DNA from: Enterobacter sp. RIT418
Lineage (GTDB): Bacteria > Pseudomonadota > Gammaproteobacteria > Enterobacterales > Enterobacteriaceae
DNA: 64,000 nucleotides
Direction of reading: 5' to 3'
Assembly (NCBI RefSeq): GCF_003057745.1
Contig: NZ_QBJD02000005.1
Coordinates: 186,001-250,000 of the forward strand
Shown here: positions 34,752 through 42,625 of the stretch, in pieces
Layout of the letters: each line of letters opens with the position of its first letter
Numbering within the stretch: position 1 is the first letter of the stretch
Position numbers and translations under genes: made by a program
The notes under the pieces: model-generated
Told to the model about the DNA's origin: nothing
Seen by the model: the letters and a program-made list of their open reading frames with translations, nothing else
Databases searched by the model: none

Positions 34752-35300
34752 ATGCAATATAATATCCCTACGTTGCTTACCCTCTTTCGCGTCGTACTTA
34801 TCCCGTTCTTTGTACTGGCGTTTTATCTGCCGGTTGTCTGGGCTCCCTTTGCCTGTGCGCTCATTTTCCTGATTGCGGCCGTCACGGACTGGTTTGATGG
34901 CTATCTGGCGCGCCGCTGGAACCAGAGCACCCGCTTTGGTGCGTTCCTCGATCCGGTGGCGGACAAAGTGATGGTGGCGATTGCGATGGTGCTGGTGGCT
35001 GAACACTATCACACCTGGTGGGTGACGCTGCCTGCGGCAACGATGATTGGCCGTGAGATCATCATCTCCGCGCTGCGCGAGTGGATGGCGGAACTGGGCA
35101 AGCGCAGCAGCGTGGCGGTGTCCTGGATCGGCAAGGTGAAAACTACCGCGCAAATGGCCGCGCTGGTGTGGATGCTGTGGCGTCCAAACGCCTGGGTTGA
35201 GTGGGCGGGGATCGGCCTGCTGTGGGTCGCGGCGGTGCTTACGCTGTGGTCAATGCTGCAATATTTAAACGCCGCCCGCGGCGATTTGCTTGAACAGTGA
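34752..35300 (+). CDS. pgsA: Phosphatidylglycerophosphate synthase PgsA
   Basis: 182 residues with several membrane helices and the CDP-alcohol phosphotransferase motif D-G-(x)2-A-R-(x)8-G-(x)3-D-(x)3-D, visible in [20 protein letters not shown] followed by LDPVADK. It condenses CDP-diacylglycerol with glycerol-3-phosphate. 56 bases downstream of uvrC. Confidence 0.97.
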   Translation: MQYNIPTLLTLFRVVLIPFFVLAFYLPVVWAPFACALIFLIAAVTDWFDGYLARRWNQSTRFGAFLDPVADKVMVAIAMVLVAEHYHTWWVTLPAATMIGREIIISALREWMAELGKRSSVAVSWIGKVKTTAQMAALVWMLWRPNAWVEWAGIGLLWVAAVLTLWSMLQYLNAARGDLLEQ

Positions 35301-35350
35301 TCGTTTCGCCGTAATTTTCAGCAAACGATCCGGGGATGCAAAAAATAACG

Positions 35351-35378
35351 TTGACTCAAAACGCCATATCAGTAGAAT
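35351..35378 (+). promoter_or_regulatory. Putative promoter of glyW-cysT-leuZ
   Basis: TTGACT (35351-35356), 16 bases, TAGAAT (35373-35378), with the first tRNA starting 73 bases later. A GC-rich discriminator follows, as expected for stable RNA. Confidence 0.7.
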
Positions 35379-35451
35379 GCAACGCATCGAACGGCGGCAC
35401 GGTTCGCCAGACGATAATGAAATCAAGTGATTAGATAACACCTGATGACAT

Positions 35452-35527
<76 letters not shown>

Positions 35528-35578
35528 AATTAAATGCACTGGCAGTTTGCGGGTGCAGGTCGAAAGACAAAGATTTAA

Positions 35579-35652
35579 GGCGCGTTAGCAAAGCGGTTAT
35601 GTAGCGGATTGCAAATCCGTCTAGTCCGGTTCGACTCCGGAACGCGCCTCCA
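35579..35652 (+). tRNA. cysT: tRNA-Cys(GCA)
   Basis: 74 nt ending in CCA. Acceptor stem GGCGCGT/ACGCGCC; anticodon loop TTGCAAA, anticodon GCA. Confidence 0.97.
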
Positions 35653-35663
35653 CTTTCTTCCCT

Positions 35664-35750
35664 GGCCGGATGGTGGAATCGGTAGACACAAGGGATTTAA
35701 AATCCCTCGGCGTTCGCGCTGTGTGGGTTCAAGTCCCACTCCGGCTACCA
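35664..35750 (+). tRNA. leuZ: tRNA-Leu(TAA)
   Basis: 87 nt with the long variable arm of leucine tRNAs and encoded CCA. Acceptor stem GGCCGGA pairs with TCCGGCT (terminal G-U); anticodon loop TTTAAAA, anticodon TAA. Its 3' end is next to the phage integrase gene, so it is the likely integration site. Confidence 0.96.
35725..35750. other. Probable left prophage attachment site (3' part of leuZ)
   Basis: An integrase gene reads toward this tRNA 3' end from 127 bases away and phage genes occupy everything to the right. The T-arm and acceptor half of leuZ therefore probably contain the crossover core. The matching right copy lies outside the window, so the core limits cannot be set. Confidence 0.65.
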
Positions 35751-35792
35751 TGGGAAAACTAGAATAAAATCAATGATAAGCAGTGTCGTATA

Positions 35793-35815
35793 AACCACCG
35801 TAAGGTGGTTTTTTA
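35793..35815 (+). terminator. Terminator after leuZ
   Basis: AACCACC/GGTGGTT with a GTAA loop, followed by TTTTATT. It lies within the presumed phage side of the junction and ends the tRNA operon transcript. Confidence 0.8.
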
Positions 35816-35825
35816 TTGTCTGTTT

Positions 35826-35852
35826 TTCGCCATTCGCCATTGTTTCGCCATT
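35826..35852. repeat. Three TTCGCCATT repeats next to the integrase gene
   Basis: TTCGCCATT occurs at 35826, 35833 and 35844; a partial copy (TTCGCC) follows near 35857. Clustered short direct repeats beside attL are placed where integrase arm-type binding sites would be expected. Confidence 0.45.
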
Positions 35853-35876
35853 CGACTTCGCCACAGAAAGAGGGCA

Positions 35877-36887
35877 TTACTGCCCCCCAACCACCGGCAC
35901 TACAGATATTTTGCGGTTATATCTTGCAGTCTGCGAAGCATTTTTGTGGCCTGATATTTCCTGTTTCTCATGCAGCGTTCCTTCCAGATCAGATATCCCT
36001 TTAGCTTTCAGATCATGGAACGTGAAGTTAAATTCGAGCTCAGGGAATTTTTCTGCGGCTAACTTTTTCGCCTTCATCCACTGAGCGTTAAAGGCATCAC
36101 GCGTATAACGAGAACCAGACTGCTGGTGGATCACGTAAAGGCTTACCATGCCACTATTTAACGGAAGGGAATTGGCCTGGGTGATCGCATCTGATAGGCG
36201 CACTGTCCACGCCTTAATCTGACTCACTGCCGTCTTGCTTTGCTGAATTAGAATCCCTTCATCCAGTATCTGACTCTTTTTAAGATCTAGAATGTCTCCC
36301 TGGCGCGCGCAGCATAAATAGGCCAACTCCATAGCAATTTTCACAGGGATCGACGAAACACTGAATAGTGCTTCATATTCCTTATCCGTCACGTACCTGG
36401 TGCGGGCCTGCTCTTTAAACTGCTTCACACCCTGGCATGGATTCATCTTCACTTTGCCACGCTCATATGCCCATCTGAACACCCTCGACATAAACGCTTT
36501 CTCTCGGTTAGCCTGAACCCTGCTCTTAACCCCCCTCTTATCCATATACTTTCTAATGTGCTCCGGCTTTATGTTTTCTGGTTTCATTTTGCCGAAAACG
36601 ACATTTACCTTTGAACCATATTTCCTGTAATCCTTTCTGGTTTCTGTTGCCAACTCATGGAAATCACCAGAGTTAAAAAACTCTTCGCAAAGTGCATGGA
36701 AGTTGGAACCAACCTTGATATCGTTGATGAAGTTTTCATAGGCTGCCCATACCTGAGACTTAGTGAGATCGTGGTTGCACAATCTTACTGTTCTTCCGTC
36801 AGGCGTTCTGAACTCATAGGCTGACTTGCCCCGGCGAACGCGGGGCGGCATCCAGTTATCATCTGGGTTTTTGCGGATTCTGGGCAT
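35877..36887 (-). CDS. int: Tyrosine-recombinase phage integrase
   Basis: 336 residues. N-terminal arm-binding region, a SAM-like core-binding domain (about 60-150) and a catalytic domain. Catalytic positions are Arg195 (CARQGD), Lys218 (QSKTA), His291 and Lys294 (HDLK, where many relatives have HxxR), His314 (SGHKN) and Tyr323 (ARYNRK). It is the outermost gene of the left arm and faces the tRNA. Its start overlaps the stop of the next gene as TAATG. Confidence 0.95.
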   Translation of the reverse strand: MPRIRKNPDDNWMPPRVRRGKSAYEFRTPDGRTVRLCNHDLTKSQVWAAYENFINDIKVGSNFHALCEEFFNSGDFHELATETRKDYRKYGSKVNVVFGKMKPENIKPEHIRKYMDKRGVKSRVQANREKAFMSRVFRWAYERGKVKMNPCQGVKQFKEQARTRYVTDKEYEALFSVSSIPVKIAMELAYLCCARQGDILDLKKSQILDEGILIQQSKTAVSQIKAWTVRLSDAITQANSLPLNSGMVSLYVIHQQSGSRYTRDAFNAQWMKAKKLAAEKFPELEFNFTFHDLKAKGISDLEGTLHEKQEISGHKNASQTARYNRKISVVPVVGGQ

Positions 36888-37129
36888 TACATGTCCTTAA
36901 AGTTTGGTTCTTCTTCCTCTGGATTGTTCACTACCAGCTTTAGGCCTGCAGGATTAGTTACATGATCCCATGTAGTGCCTGGCCTGCCGTCTTTTCGTGG
37001 CACGAAAAACACACCGCTTTCTTTCAGCGCTTGGCACTGAAGGGAAGGGCGACGATAACCAGTAAGCTGATAGAGGTCATCAGGGGTAAGAAAACGTTGG
37101 CCTTGTCCGCTCATCGTATAGTTCTCCAC
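36887..37129 (-). CDS. DUF4224-type small protein, possible excisionase
   Basis: 80 residues. The core FLTPDDLYQLTGYRRPSLQC then QALKESGVFFVPRKDGRPGT resembles DUF4224, a short MerR-like DNA-binding domain found next to phage integrases. Position and translational overlap with int suggest a recombination directionality factor; that role is inferred. Confidence 0.7.
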   Translation of the reverse strand: MENYTMSGQGQRFLTPDDLYQLTGYRRPSLQCQALKESGVFFVPRKDGRPGTTWDHVTNPAGLKLVVNNPEEEEPNFKDM

Positions 37130-37150
37130 TTAACCGGCTGCACCCGGTAT

Positions 37151-37639
37151 TTATTTATGTAACTTATCTTTCATGCTCTTCACTGTTACCGTTAGCAGGT
37201 CAATATCAGTTACTTTTCCGTGAACAGTTTCAGCAATGCGCTCAACGATCGCGCGGTAGTTTGTTTGTTCCGCACCCTGAAGCATGGCGGCGCGGCACTG
37301 GTTGAATCCATGCGCCCATGCGGATGCCAGTGCGACATCGTCTTCCGTGATTTCCTCTGGTACGTCTTCCCAGCTAACTACGTCCGGCACTACAGGCGCT
37401 GGCGGGGCGGTATATAACTTAATGACGCGGCGCGGGTCAGCATGCGGAGTGATTGGCTTAACCGTAAACAGATAGCCACATCCATCTTTCGCAACGTCCC
37501 GTAGTTCCTGTTCATCAGTCCACGCCACAGCCTCGGCTTCGAGCGATGCCAGCGAGACACGCGCCAATGCTGAAGCCTCACCACATTGAACGTGGTCAGT
37601 TTCGATAATTTCTTTTAACTGCTCTTTGGTGAATTCCAT
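37151..37639 (-). CDS. Phage left-arm hypothetical protein (Ead/Ea22-like)
   Basis: 162 residues. The segment AVAWTDEQELRDVAKDGCGY, then LFTVKPITPHADPRRVIKLY-TAPP, is of the modular type found in lambdoid Ead/Ea22-like proteins. The C-terminal part has HGFNQCRAAML, also seen in such proteins. No catalytic motif is visible. Part of the leftward early operon. Confidence 0.6.
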   Translation of the reverse strand: MEFTKEQLKEIIETDHVQCGEASALARVSLASLEAEAVAWTDEQELRDVAKDGCGYLFTVKPITPHADPRRVIKLYTAPPAPVVPDVVSWEDVPEEITEDDVALASAWAHGFNQCRAAMLQGAEQTNYRAIVERIAETVHGKVTDIDLLTVTVKSMKDKLHK

Positions 37640-37675
37640 TACTCATCTCCCATCAGTTCGGCGTAATTGATAAAT

Positions 37676-38182
37676 TCACCGAAGCACTGCAATTCGGCTC
37701 CAGCCATGAAATAACCCAAAGCCGCGCTCCGCTCCATATCGCTTTTTGAATTCGTCAGGCGGATAGCGCTCATAAAATTTGTTTATCAGATGCGCCATTT
37801 TCAATTCATGAGTTGGCACCTCCAGTTCAGCCACGCGCTTATCTTTGGATTCCAGCTCATCCAGGAAAGCGTCGGTGGCTGGGGTTTCGCTGTGGTGCAG
37901 GGCATCATTGATAATCATCGCAGCAACTCCGGCCCGTCCTACATCCGTGACCGACACATGCTCAAGAGTTACGGCCATTGCGTGTTTCAGCCCCGCATTC
38001 TCCGCAGCCAGCCTCGCGGCATCGTTACGAACCCTATGCAGTTCAAGGACAGCAACCTGGACTGCATAAGCGAACATAGTGGAAAGGCGGTCATTTGCTT
38101 TTTCACTGTCGCGCTGTATGTTGACTGCAACCGTCATCAGTTCATCAAGCTGTTCGCCGGTCATTGGTTTATTGGCTGTCAT
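37676..38182 (-). CDS. Phage left-arm hypothetical protein
   Basis: 168 residues, mostly helical, with coiled-coil-like stretches (RVRNDAARLAAENAGLKHAM). The C-terminal end KRYGAERGFGLFHGWSRIAVLR (GAERGFGLF core) is not one I recognise. It overlaps the ParB-like gene by 14 bases, so the two are probably co-translated. No function can be assigned. Confidence 0.55.
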   Translation of the reverse strand: MTANKPMTGEQLDELMTVAVNIQRDSEKANDRLSTMFAYAVQVAVLELHRVRNDAARLAAENAGLKHAMAVTLEHVSVTDVGRAGVAAMIINDALHHSETPATDAFLDELESKDKRVAELEVPTHELKMAHLINKFYERYPPDEFKKRYGAERGFGLFHGWSRIAVLR

Positions 38183-39203
38183 GATTATTTTCCTGCTGCA
38201 GTTTGTATTGCTTTACGAAGTGGGCAACAGCTTTAGACTGGCTCGCCACAATTTGCTTATCGCCTAAATCCAGTGTGACGTTCTTACCGCGATAGATAAC
38301 TGCTTTCCCAATATCCTTACCGTCCATCCTGACGTAGAGAACTTTCCCGATAATTTCTGTGGTAGGGACTGGCTGAGAAAGTCGGTATGTTTCACGCGCT
38401 TCTGCAATAGCTTTGTGCTCATCTATGATCGACAGTGCCTCAGCAAGTGCAGCACCTTCGAGAGTAAAAACGCCCTCATCACTGATCGTGGCCTGAGCCA
38501 TTAGCTCAACGAACCGGCGCGCATTCTTGATGCTGAGTTCTGGTGCGATAGAACTACGGGTTACTTTCGTTTTCCCCTGAGCAGCTGCTACAGCCTTATC
38601 GTGCTGGAGAACCTTACCGGCCTGTTCTCCATACTCCATTACACGATCAACGGCTACGTCAACCGACACCGCGCCAGATTTAACTTCCCGCTGAACGTCA
38701 TGGTTCGCGGTGCTGAGTAGGAGAAGTTTCTCAACAGTGGCAACAGACTTATTAACCAGTTTCGCAATCTCGCTGGTGGTCTGGTTGAAGGCGTTATGAA
38801 GCTCCTGAATAACTGCCGCTTGTTCCATATCGGAGAGAGGAAGTTGGTTGTTACTCGTCATGATGCGAGCCAGTCGCTGAACATCGTTACCGTTGAACGG
38901 CATGATGTGGATACGGTCTACTGGCTTACCAGCTTCTGCGCAGCGAGCGTAGCAGCGACGGCGGCGGTGGCCTTCAACAACCCACACGCCACCCTCATCA
39001 CGAGCGATAACCTCCAGCGGGGGAACTGATCCGCCGTTCATCAGGTAGTTGAACAGGTCATCATCAGCCTGGCGGGTGCGTTCATCGTCTTCACGCTTGT
39101 TGAAACCTTCACGAACGTGGATATCGGAAAGAGCGATAAACATCCCGGTATCGGTGCGCTTAATTATACCGGCCTTGGTCATTTGCTTGAATGAATTAGC
39201 CAT
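38169..39203 (-). CDS. ParB/Spo0J-like protein of the phage left operon
   Basis: 344 residues. A ParB N-terminal domain is visible, with the box VVEGHRRRRCYARCAEAG (about 75-92). It is followed by a helix-turn-helix region in which TSEIAKLVNKSVATVEKLLL looks like the recognition part. No ParA partner and no parS-like repeats are nearby, so gene regulation or nuclease use is as likely as partition. It overlaps the downstream gene by 14 bases and adjoins the upstream gene by 1. Confidence 0.8.
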   Translation of the reverse strand: MANSFKQMTKAGIIKRTDTGMFIALSDIHVREGFNKREDDERTRQADDDLFNYLMNGGSVPPLEVIARDEGGVWVVEGHRRRRCYARCAEAGKPVDRIHIMPFNGNDVQRLARIMTSNNQLPLSDMEQAAVIQELHNAFNQTTSEIAKLVNKSVATVEKLLLLSTANHDVQREVKSGAVSVDVAVDRVMEYGEQAGKVLQHDKAVAAAQGKTKVTRSSIAPELSIKNARRFVELMAQATISDEGVFTLEGAALAEALSIIDEHKAIAEARETYRLSQPVPTTEIIGKVLYVRMDGKDIGKAVIYRGKNVTLDLGDKQIVASQSKAVAHFVKQYKLQQENNHDSQ

Positions 39204-39562
39204 TAAAGAGCAACCTCGTTATTCAGGGAAATGTCGACAGGAGCCAACTCGCGAAGTTCGCGCTGAGCCTCCAGCAAGTGCATATTGGAAGGCGTTTTTG
39301 TGATGCGTTCTTCGATACGATCACACTCTTTGGCCCAGCTAGTGACATCTTCACGCAAGGTAACGTTCTGCTCGGCCATCTCCTTACGCTGCGCCATCGC
39401 TTCGAAAAGCGCTACGCTGGTGATATCTAGACGGTTAGCAAGCTCATTCATAAGCTGAGCTGATGCAACTGGCAGGAACTTAGCGGCGAAACGTGCCGCC
39501 TCGATTAGCTGCTCTCTGGTCATGCGTGGTTGTAACTCGGTGACGTTCTGTGTGTTCGTCAT
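39203..39562 (-). CDS. Phage left-arm hypothetical protein
   Basis: 119 residues from the ATG at 39562, which has GGAG upstream; the frame is open 18 codons further but without a ribosome site. Helical, with a coiled-coil stretch (EMAEQNVTLREDVTSWAKEC). First gene of the leftward operon; its stop overlaps the ParB-like start. No family recognised. Confidence 0.6.
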   Translation of the reverse strand: MTNTQNVTELQPRMTREQLIEAARFAAKFLPVASAQLMNELANRLDITSVALFEAMAQRKEMAEQNVTLREDVTSWAKECDRIEERITKTPSNMHLLEAQRELRELAPVDISLNNEVAL

Positions 39563-39583
39563 AGATAGTTTCTCCGTGTTATA

Positions 39584-39606
39584 AGCGCTCTGCACAGCGC
39601 TGATTT
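39584..39606 (-). other. AGCGCT hairpin in the left-operon leader
   Basis: AGCGCT, a six-base loop and AGCGCT again, followed on the plus strand by GATTTTT. It lies about 20 bases before the first gene of the leftward operon, where a nut-like antitermination site or a terminator would fit. No N-type antiterminator gene was recognised. The rest of 39563-39861 is AT-rich with no other gene. Confidence 0.35.
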
Positions 39607-39861
39607 TTGGTCGCACGAATCCCTCGCAAAATTGCGATAAAAAATCATGGGTTTCGTTTAAATAAGTTTTCTAGTTACAGAACTTATGTAAACGACTTCT
39701 TGAAATGCTAAAGGGTCTATAAGAACTGGAAATGAAAGATAATTCAACAGCATTAATTTTATTTAAGTAATTGTATTCTTGGTAAAAACAATAGGTAAAA
39801 TCAATTTTCTTTACTTGAATTAGACATCTAGCATGAAGTAAACACATTCTGAGGTTCAAAC

Positions 39862-40380
39862 ATGACTAATCCTGCAGAGCAGTTCAAAGCGAATTTAAAA
39901 GCTAAAGAGGATGCTAGTAAAAAGCGTTTAGAAGAAATTAAAGTCAAAAATAACAATAGGTTAGATGCCGAGCAAGCAAGGATGAACCAATATAGTGATT
40001 CGTTGCGTGAATTAATCCCTCAGCTTACAAAATGGGCTGAATCAGGTGGGCTCAAAGTTCGTAAGGTTATGAGCAGTTATGTAGATTTCAATAAGTTAGT
40101 TTCAGAGGAAGCTTTGTTCGTTTCTCATGGTCAGAAGGAAATCAGATTTGTTCCTGCTGGCGTGGAAAGAGCAGGGGTTTGGATTGGTACTGTTCAGATT
40201 GAATTACAGAGAGACGTTGGATTTCATCAACTTTATCTAGCACTAGACTTTGATAAGAAAGAGGAAAAATACTCTTGGTTTTATGTTGATTATGTATCTC
40301 AACGAGGTATTGTAAATAAATGCCCTCTCGATGAATCATTCTTCTTCAAATTAATGGAAGAAGTGTTTATGAGTGATTGA
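39862..40380 (+). CDS. Unknown AT-rich protein, probable lysogenic moron
   Basis: 172 residues, AT-rich compared with its neighbours. A charged helical N-terminus (FKANLKAKEDASKKRLEEIK, continuing to about residue 45) precedes a mixed globular domain with many aromatics near the end (YSWFYVDYVSQRGIV). GAGG sits 8 bases before the ATG. It is on the strand opposite the leftward operon and ends facing the OL operators, so a PL transcript would run through it in antisense. It takes the place that rexAB has in lambda. No known family recognised; expression from the prophage is inferred. Confidence 0.65.
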   Translation: MTNPAEQFKANLKAKEDASKKRLEEIKVKNNNRLDAEQARMNQYSDSLRELIPQLTKWAESGGLKVRKVMSSYVDFNKLVSEEALFVSHGQKEIRFVPAGVERAGVWIGTVQIELQRDVGFHQLYLALDFDKKEEKYSWFYVDYVSQRGIVNKCPLDESFFFKLMEEVFMSD

Positions 40381-40505
40381 TGGCTTTAATTTTTAAAGAG
40401 CGCAGCGTCCTAATGGGCGCTGTTTTGTTTCTATCGACATATGTGCCATATACCGCACTGCCACCATACCGGTGGAGATTTAAACCATCACCCCGGCGCA
40501 TAGTA

Positions 40506-40534
40506 AGTATCACCAATAGTAATTAAATGGTCAA
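40506..40534 (-). promoter_or_regulatory. Phage PL-type promoter
   Basis: On the minus strand TTGACC (40534-40529), 17 bases, GATACT (40511-40506). It overlaps the left operator cluster exactly as lambda PL overlaps OL and reads toward the ParB-like and integrase genes. Confidence 0.8.
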
Positions 40535-40568
40535 CACCTGTAGTGATAAAATATCACCTATAGTGTTA
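40508..40568. promoter_or_regulatory. Left operator cluster (three 17-bp sites)
   Basis: TATCACCAATAGTAATT (40508-40524), CAACACCTGTAGTGATA (40532-40548) and TATCACCTATAGTGTTA (40552-40568). Each is an imperfect palindrome of the lambda operator type, with centres 24 and 20 bases apart. They lie between the repressor gene's 3' end and the moron. Confidence 0.88.
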
Positions 40569-40623
40569 ACTTTATGATTAATAAGGTGAAAAAAGATGCA
40601 AAAAAAAGGAGCCGATTGGCTCC

Positions 40624-41337
40624 TTATTGGAAGATATTTTCAGGCCATTGGGCCTTAACAACTTTGCCGATTATTCTACAATTTTCATTACATTCAATTG
40701 CTTGATAACGTGGGCTTGGATTAAGTGGTTCTAACCAGGGTCTACCATCCTCACGAACAAATCTTTTAAATGTGACCTCTGAATCATTGAAAATACCAGC
40801 AACACAAAAATCACCAGCTTCAACCGGCTGCTCAGGGTCTATAAGTATGAGCATTCCTTCAGGAAAACTTGGCTTTACGCCAGGCGGAGCTGTCATTGAA
40901 TGGCCTGAAACCTCAAGCCAGAAGGCTGAATCACTGGCTTTTGCGGTAGTTGAAACCCATTCTTTAGCATCACCTTCAGTATAAGCATTTACAGGACAGA
41001 ATGATCCGGCCTGAACCTCAGTTAAAAGAGGGTATTCATATACTGAAGATAGACTTCTTCCGTTTGCAATGGCTTCGAACATTGCCGATATCTCAGCAGC
41101 AAGGGAGGGGCTGAAATCATCGACTTTCACCCCGAGAATCTTGGCAAACTGTGCTGCATGAGTTGCATTAATAGCGTTCGTTCCATTGAGTAATTGCGCT
41201 ACACCACTCTGACCCATCCCCATTTGTTCAGCCAAAGTCTCCTGAGAGAGCCCGAGAGTTTTTTTCTTGGACTCAAAAATTGCTTTCAGCCTGCTGGCAT
41301 CAGCTAGTTGTTCGGCGGTCAATGGTTTCTTTTTCAT
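40624..41337 (-). CDS. cI: CI-like phage repressor with S24 self-cleavage domain
   Basis: 237 residues, the length of lambda CI. N-terminal helix-turn-helix ([20 protein letters not shown]), linker, and a LexA/CI-type S24 peptidase domain: cleavage site Ala110-Gly111, nucleophile Ser147 (GHSM) and Lys191 (TFKRF). RecA-stimulated self-cleavage and SOS induction are therefore expected. There is no ribosome site before the ATG (AATTATAAGA), which fits a leaderless PRM transcript as in lambda; the minus-strand GATAAA at 41351-41346 would be the -10. Confidence 0.95.
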   Translation of the reverse strand: MKKKPLTAEQLADASRLKAIFESKKKTLGLSQETLAEQMGMGQSGVAQLLNGTNAINATHAAQFAKILGVKVDDFSPSLAAEISAMFEAIANGRSLSSVYEYPLLTEVQAGSFCPVNAYTEGDAKEWVSTTAKASDSAFWLEVSGHSMTAPPGVKPSFPEGMLILIDPEQPVEAGDFCVAGIFNDSEVTFKRFVREDGRPWLEPLNPSPRYQAIECNENCRIIGKVVKAQWPENIFQ

Positions 41338-41347
41338 TCTTATAATT

Positions 41348-41411
41348 TATCACCGCAAGGCATAATTACCAATCACCGCTAGTGTTGACATTATTATCAC
41401 CAATAGTGATA
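41348..41411. promoter_or_regulatory. Right operator cluster (three 17-bp sites)
   Basis: OR3-like TATCACCGCAAGGCATA (41348-41364), OR2-like AATCACCGCTAGTGTTG (41371-41387) and OR1-like TATCACCAATAGTGATA (41395-41411). Centres are 23 and 24 bases apart, as in lambda. The OR3-like site differs from remembered lambda OR3 at a single base. OR1-like is an almost perfect palindrome. Confidence 0.92.
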
Positions 41412-41413
41412 AT
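41385..41413 (+). promoter_or_regulatory. Phage PR-type promoter
   Basis: TTGACA (41385-41390), 17 bases, GATAAT (41408-41413), overlapping OR2 and OR1. It drives the cro-like gene and the replication operon. The hexamers are close to consensus. Confidence 0.9.
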
Positions 41414-41441
41414 TATTGTGTGAAAACCACGAGGAAAACCA

Positions 41442-41660
41442 ATGAAGATTGTTCCGCTATCTGAATATGTTTTGGAAAATGGTCAGGCAAAAACAGCTGA
41501 GACTCTTGGGGTATACCAAAGCGCTATCAGCAAAGCCCTCAAGCGTAATCGCCGGGTAAACATCCTAGTTAAGGAAGACGGGAAAATTGAAGCCGAGGAA
41601 GTAAGACCATTCCCTAACAAAAACAAACTGGCTGAACCTGGAGCTGCAGTAACACCGTAA
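41442..41660 (+). CDS. cro: Cro repressor of lambda type
   Basis: 72 residues, against 66 in lambda Cro. The helix-turn-helix and tail ([20 protein letters not shown] and [12 protein letters not shown]) follow lambda Cro closely ([32 protein letters not shown] from memory). GAGGAAAA precedes the ATG. It competes with CI for the OR sites. Confidence 0.95.
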   Translation: [72 protein letters not shown]

Positions 41661-41701
41661 CCCAGAGAACATCCTTAAGTAACTACCAAAGGAAACACAA
41701 C

Positions 41702-42172
41702 ATGGTAGAGCCAAGTCTAAAAGAAGTAGTGAAAGCGATGTGCAAAGCGTATCCCGGTGGCCGTGAGGCTATGGCCGGTGCTCTTGGCATGTCCGTATCT
41801 CAGTTCAATAACAACCTGTACGAGAAGAACGGCTGTCGCTTCTTTGAAGTGAACGAGCTGGAAGCGATGGAAGACATCTCAAACACGTCTCTCCTGGCTG
41901 ATTACTTTGCGCAGCGCCGCGGTGCTTTGCTGGTGGACGTACCGCAACTGGAAGACCTAGACCGTGTTGATCTGTTTACGCGCGCCATGAGAACAGCCGC
42001 AGCGCGCGGACGTGTAGACACAATCATCCAGAAAGCCTTGGAAGATGGAGTAATTGAGTCGCATGAAGATGAAGAAATTAACGAGTATCACCGCCGTCAT
42101 CTGGCTGCGCGAGAAGAAGAAATCCGCGCCATTGTCGCGTTGTTTGGCCGTAAGCAAAGCCAAATGAAGTGA
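41702..42172 (+). CDS. YmfL-family putative regulator (CII position)
   Basis: 156 residues. The N-terminal part (SLKEVVKAMCKAYPGGREAM then AGALGMSVSQFNNNLYEKNG) is the helix-turn-helix seen in YmfL-type and CII-like phage regulators. The C-terminal half is highly charged and helical. It is the second gene from PR, where lambda has cII, so control of the lysis-lysogeny choice is a reasonable inference. Confidence 0.75.
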   Translation: MVEPSLKEVVKAMCKAYPGGREAMAGALGMSVSQFNNNLYEKNGCRFFEVNELEAMEDISNTSLLADYFAQRRGALLVDVPQLEDLDRVDLFTRAMRTAAARGRVDTIIQKALEDGVIESHEDEEINEYHRRHLAAREEEIRAIVALFGRKQSQMK

Positions 42173-42217
42173 CGCCCGCGAGTGTGCAGCTCCGGGCGTC
42201 GTGGCGTGTCGTATTCA

Positions 42218-42412
42218 GTGGAGAAACTAACGCATGAACAGTTTAAACCGATTGAGACCAGCGAAGCAATTCAGATGCCTTCCACTGGTGGGAAAAGATT
42301 CCCCGTTCGGCTATGTGGAGAAATTAAACGACCAGGCTGAGGTGAACAACTACCAGCCTGAGAACGCGATGGTAGAGGCATATGCTCGGATGAACGAGAA
42401 GGGGCGAGAAGA
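42218..42412 (+). other. Possible frameshifted or two-part small gene
   Basis: Two adjacent frames look coding. A GTG at 42218 opens 40 codons (VEKLTHEQFKPIETSEAIQM and on to EIKRPG) ending in TGA at 42338-42340. A GTG at 42342 then opens VNNYQPENAMVEAYARMNEK followed by GREEWLKLTGD in another frame. Either they are two tiny genes or one small gene carries a frameshift. A continuous ATG frame (42234-42572) covers only the second part sensibly. Confidence 0.4.
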
Positions 42413-42625
42413 ATGGCTGAAGTTAACAGGCGATTCAAAGACCACGGAGAGGTCCCGGTCCACGTCATTCGATGGGAGCCCGAGAGTCGACGCGTTATAT
42501 ACCTTCGCGAAGGGTACGATCATGAGTGCTTCAGCCCTCTTGAACAATTCCAGCGTAAATTTACAGAGTTAAAGGACGACCATGAGCCTGTTGATGCCAT
42601 CCCGGCCGATAGTGATAAACCCTGA
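42413..42625 (+). CDS. DUF4222-type small phage protein
   Basis: 70 residues. RFKDHGEVPVHVIRWEPESR followed by RVIYLREGYDHECFSPLEQF fits the DUF4222 pattern (YRDH...V.RYEP..QRVIYLR.GYEHEC). Overlaps the next gene by 44 bases. Function unknown. Confidence 0.7.
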   Translation: MAEVNRRFKDHGEVPVHVIRWEPESRRVIYLREGYDHECFSPLEQFQRKFTELKDDHEPVDAIPADSDKP

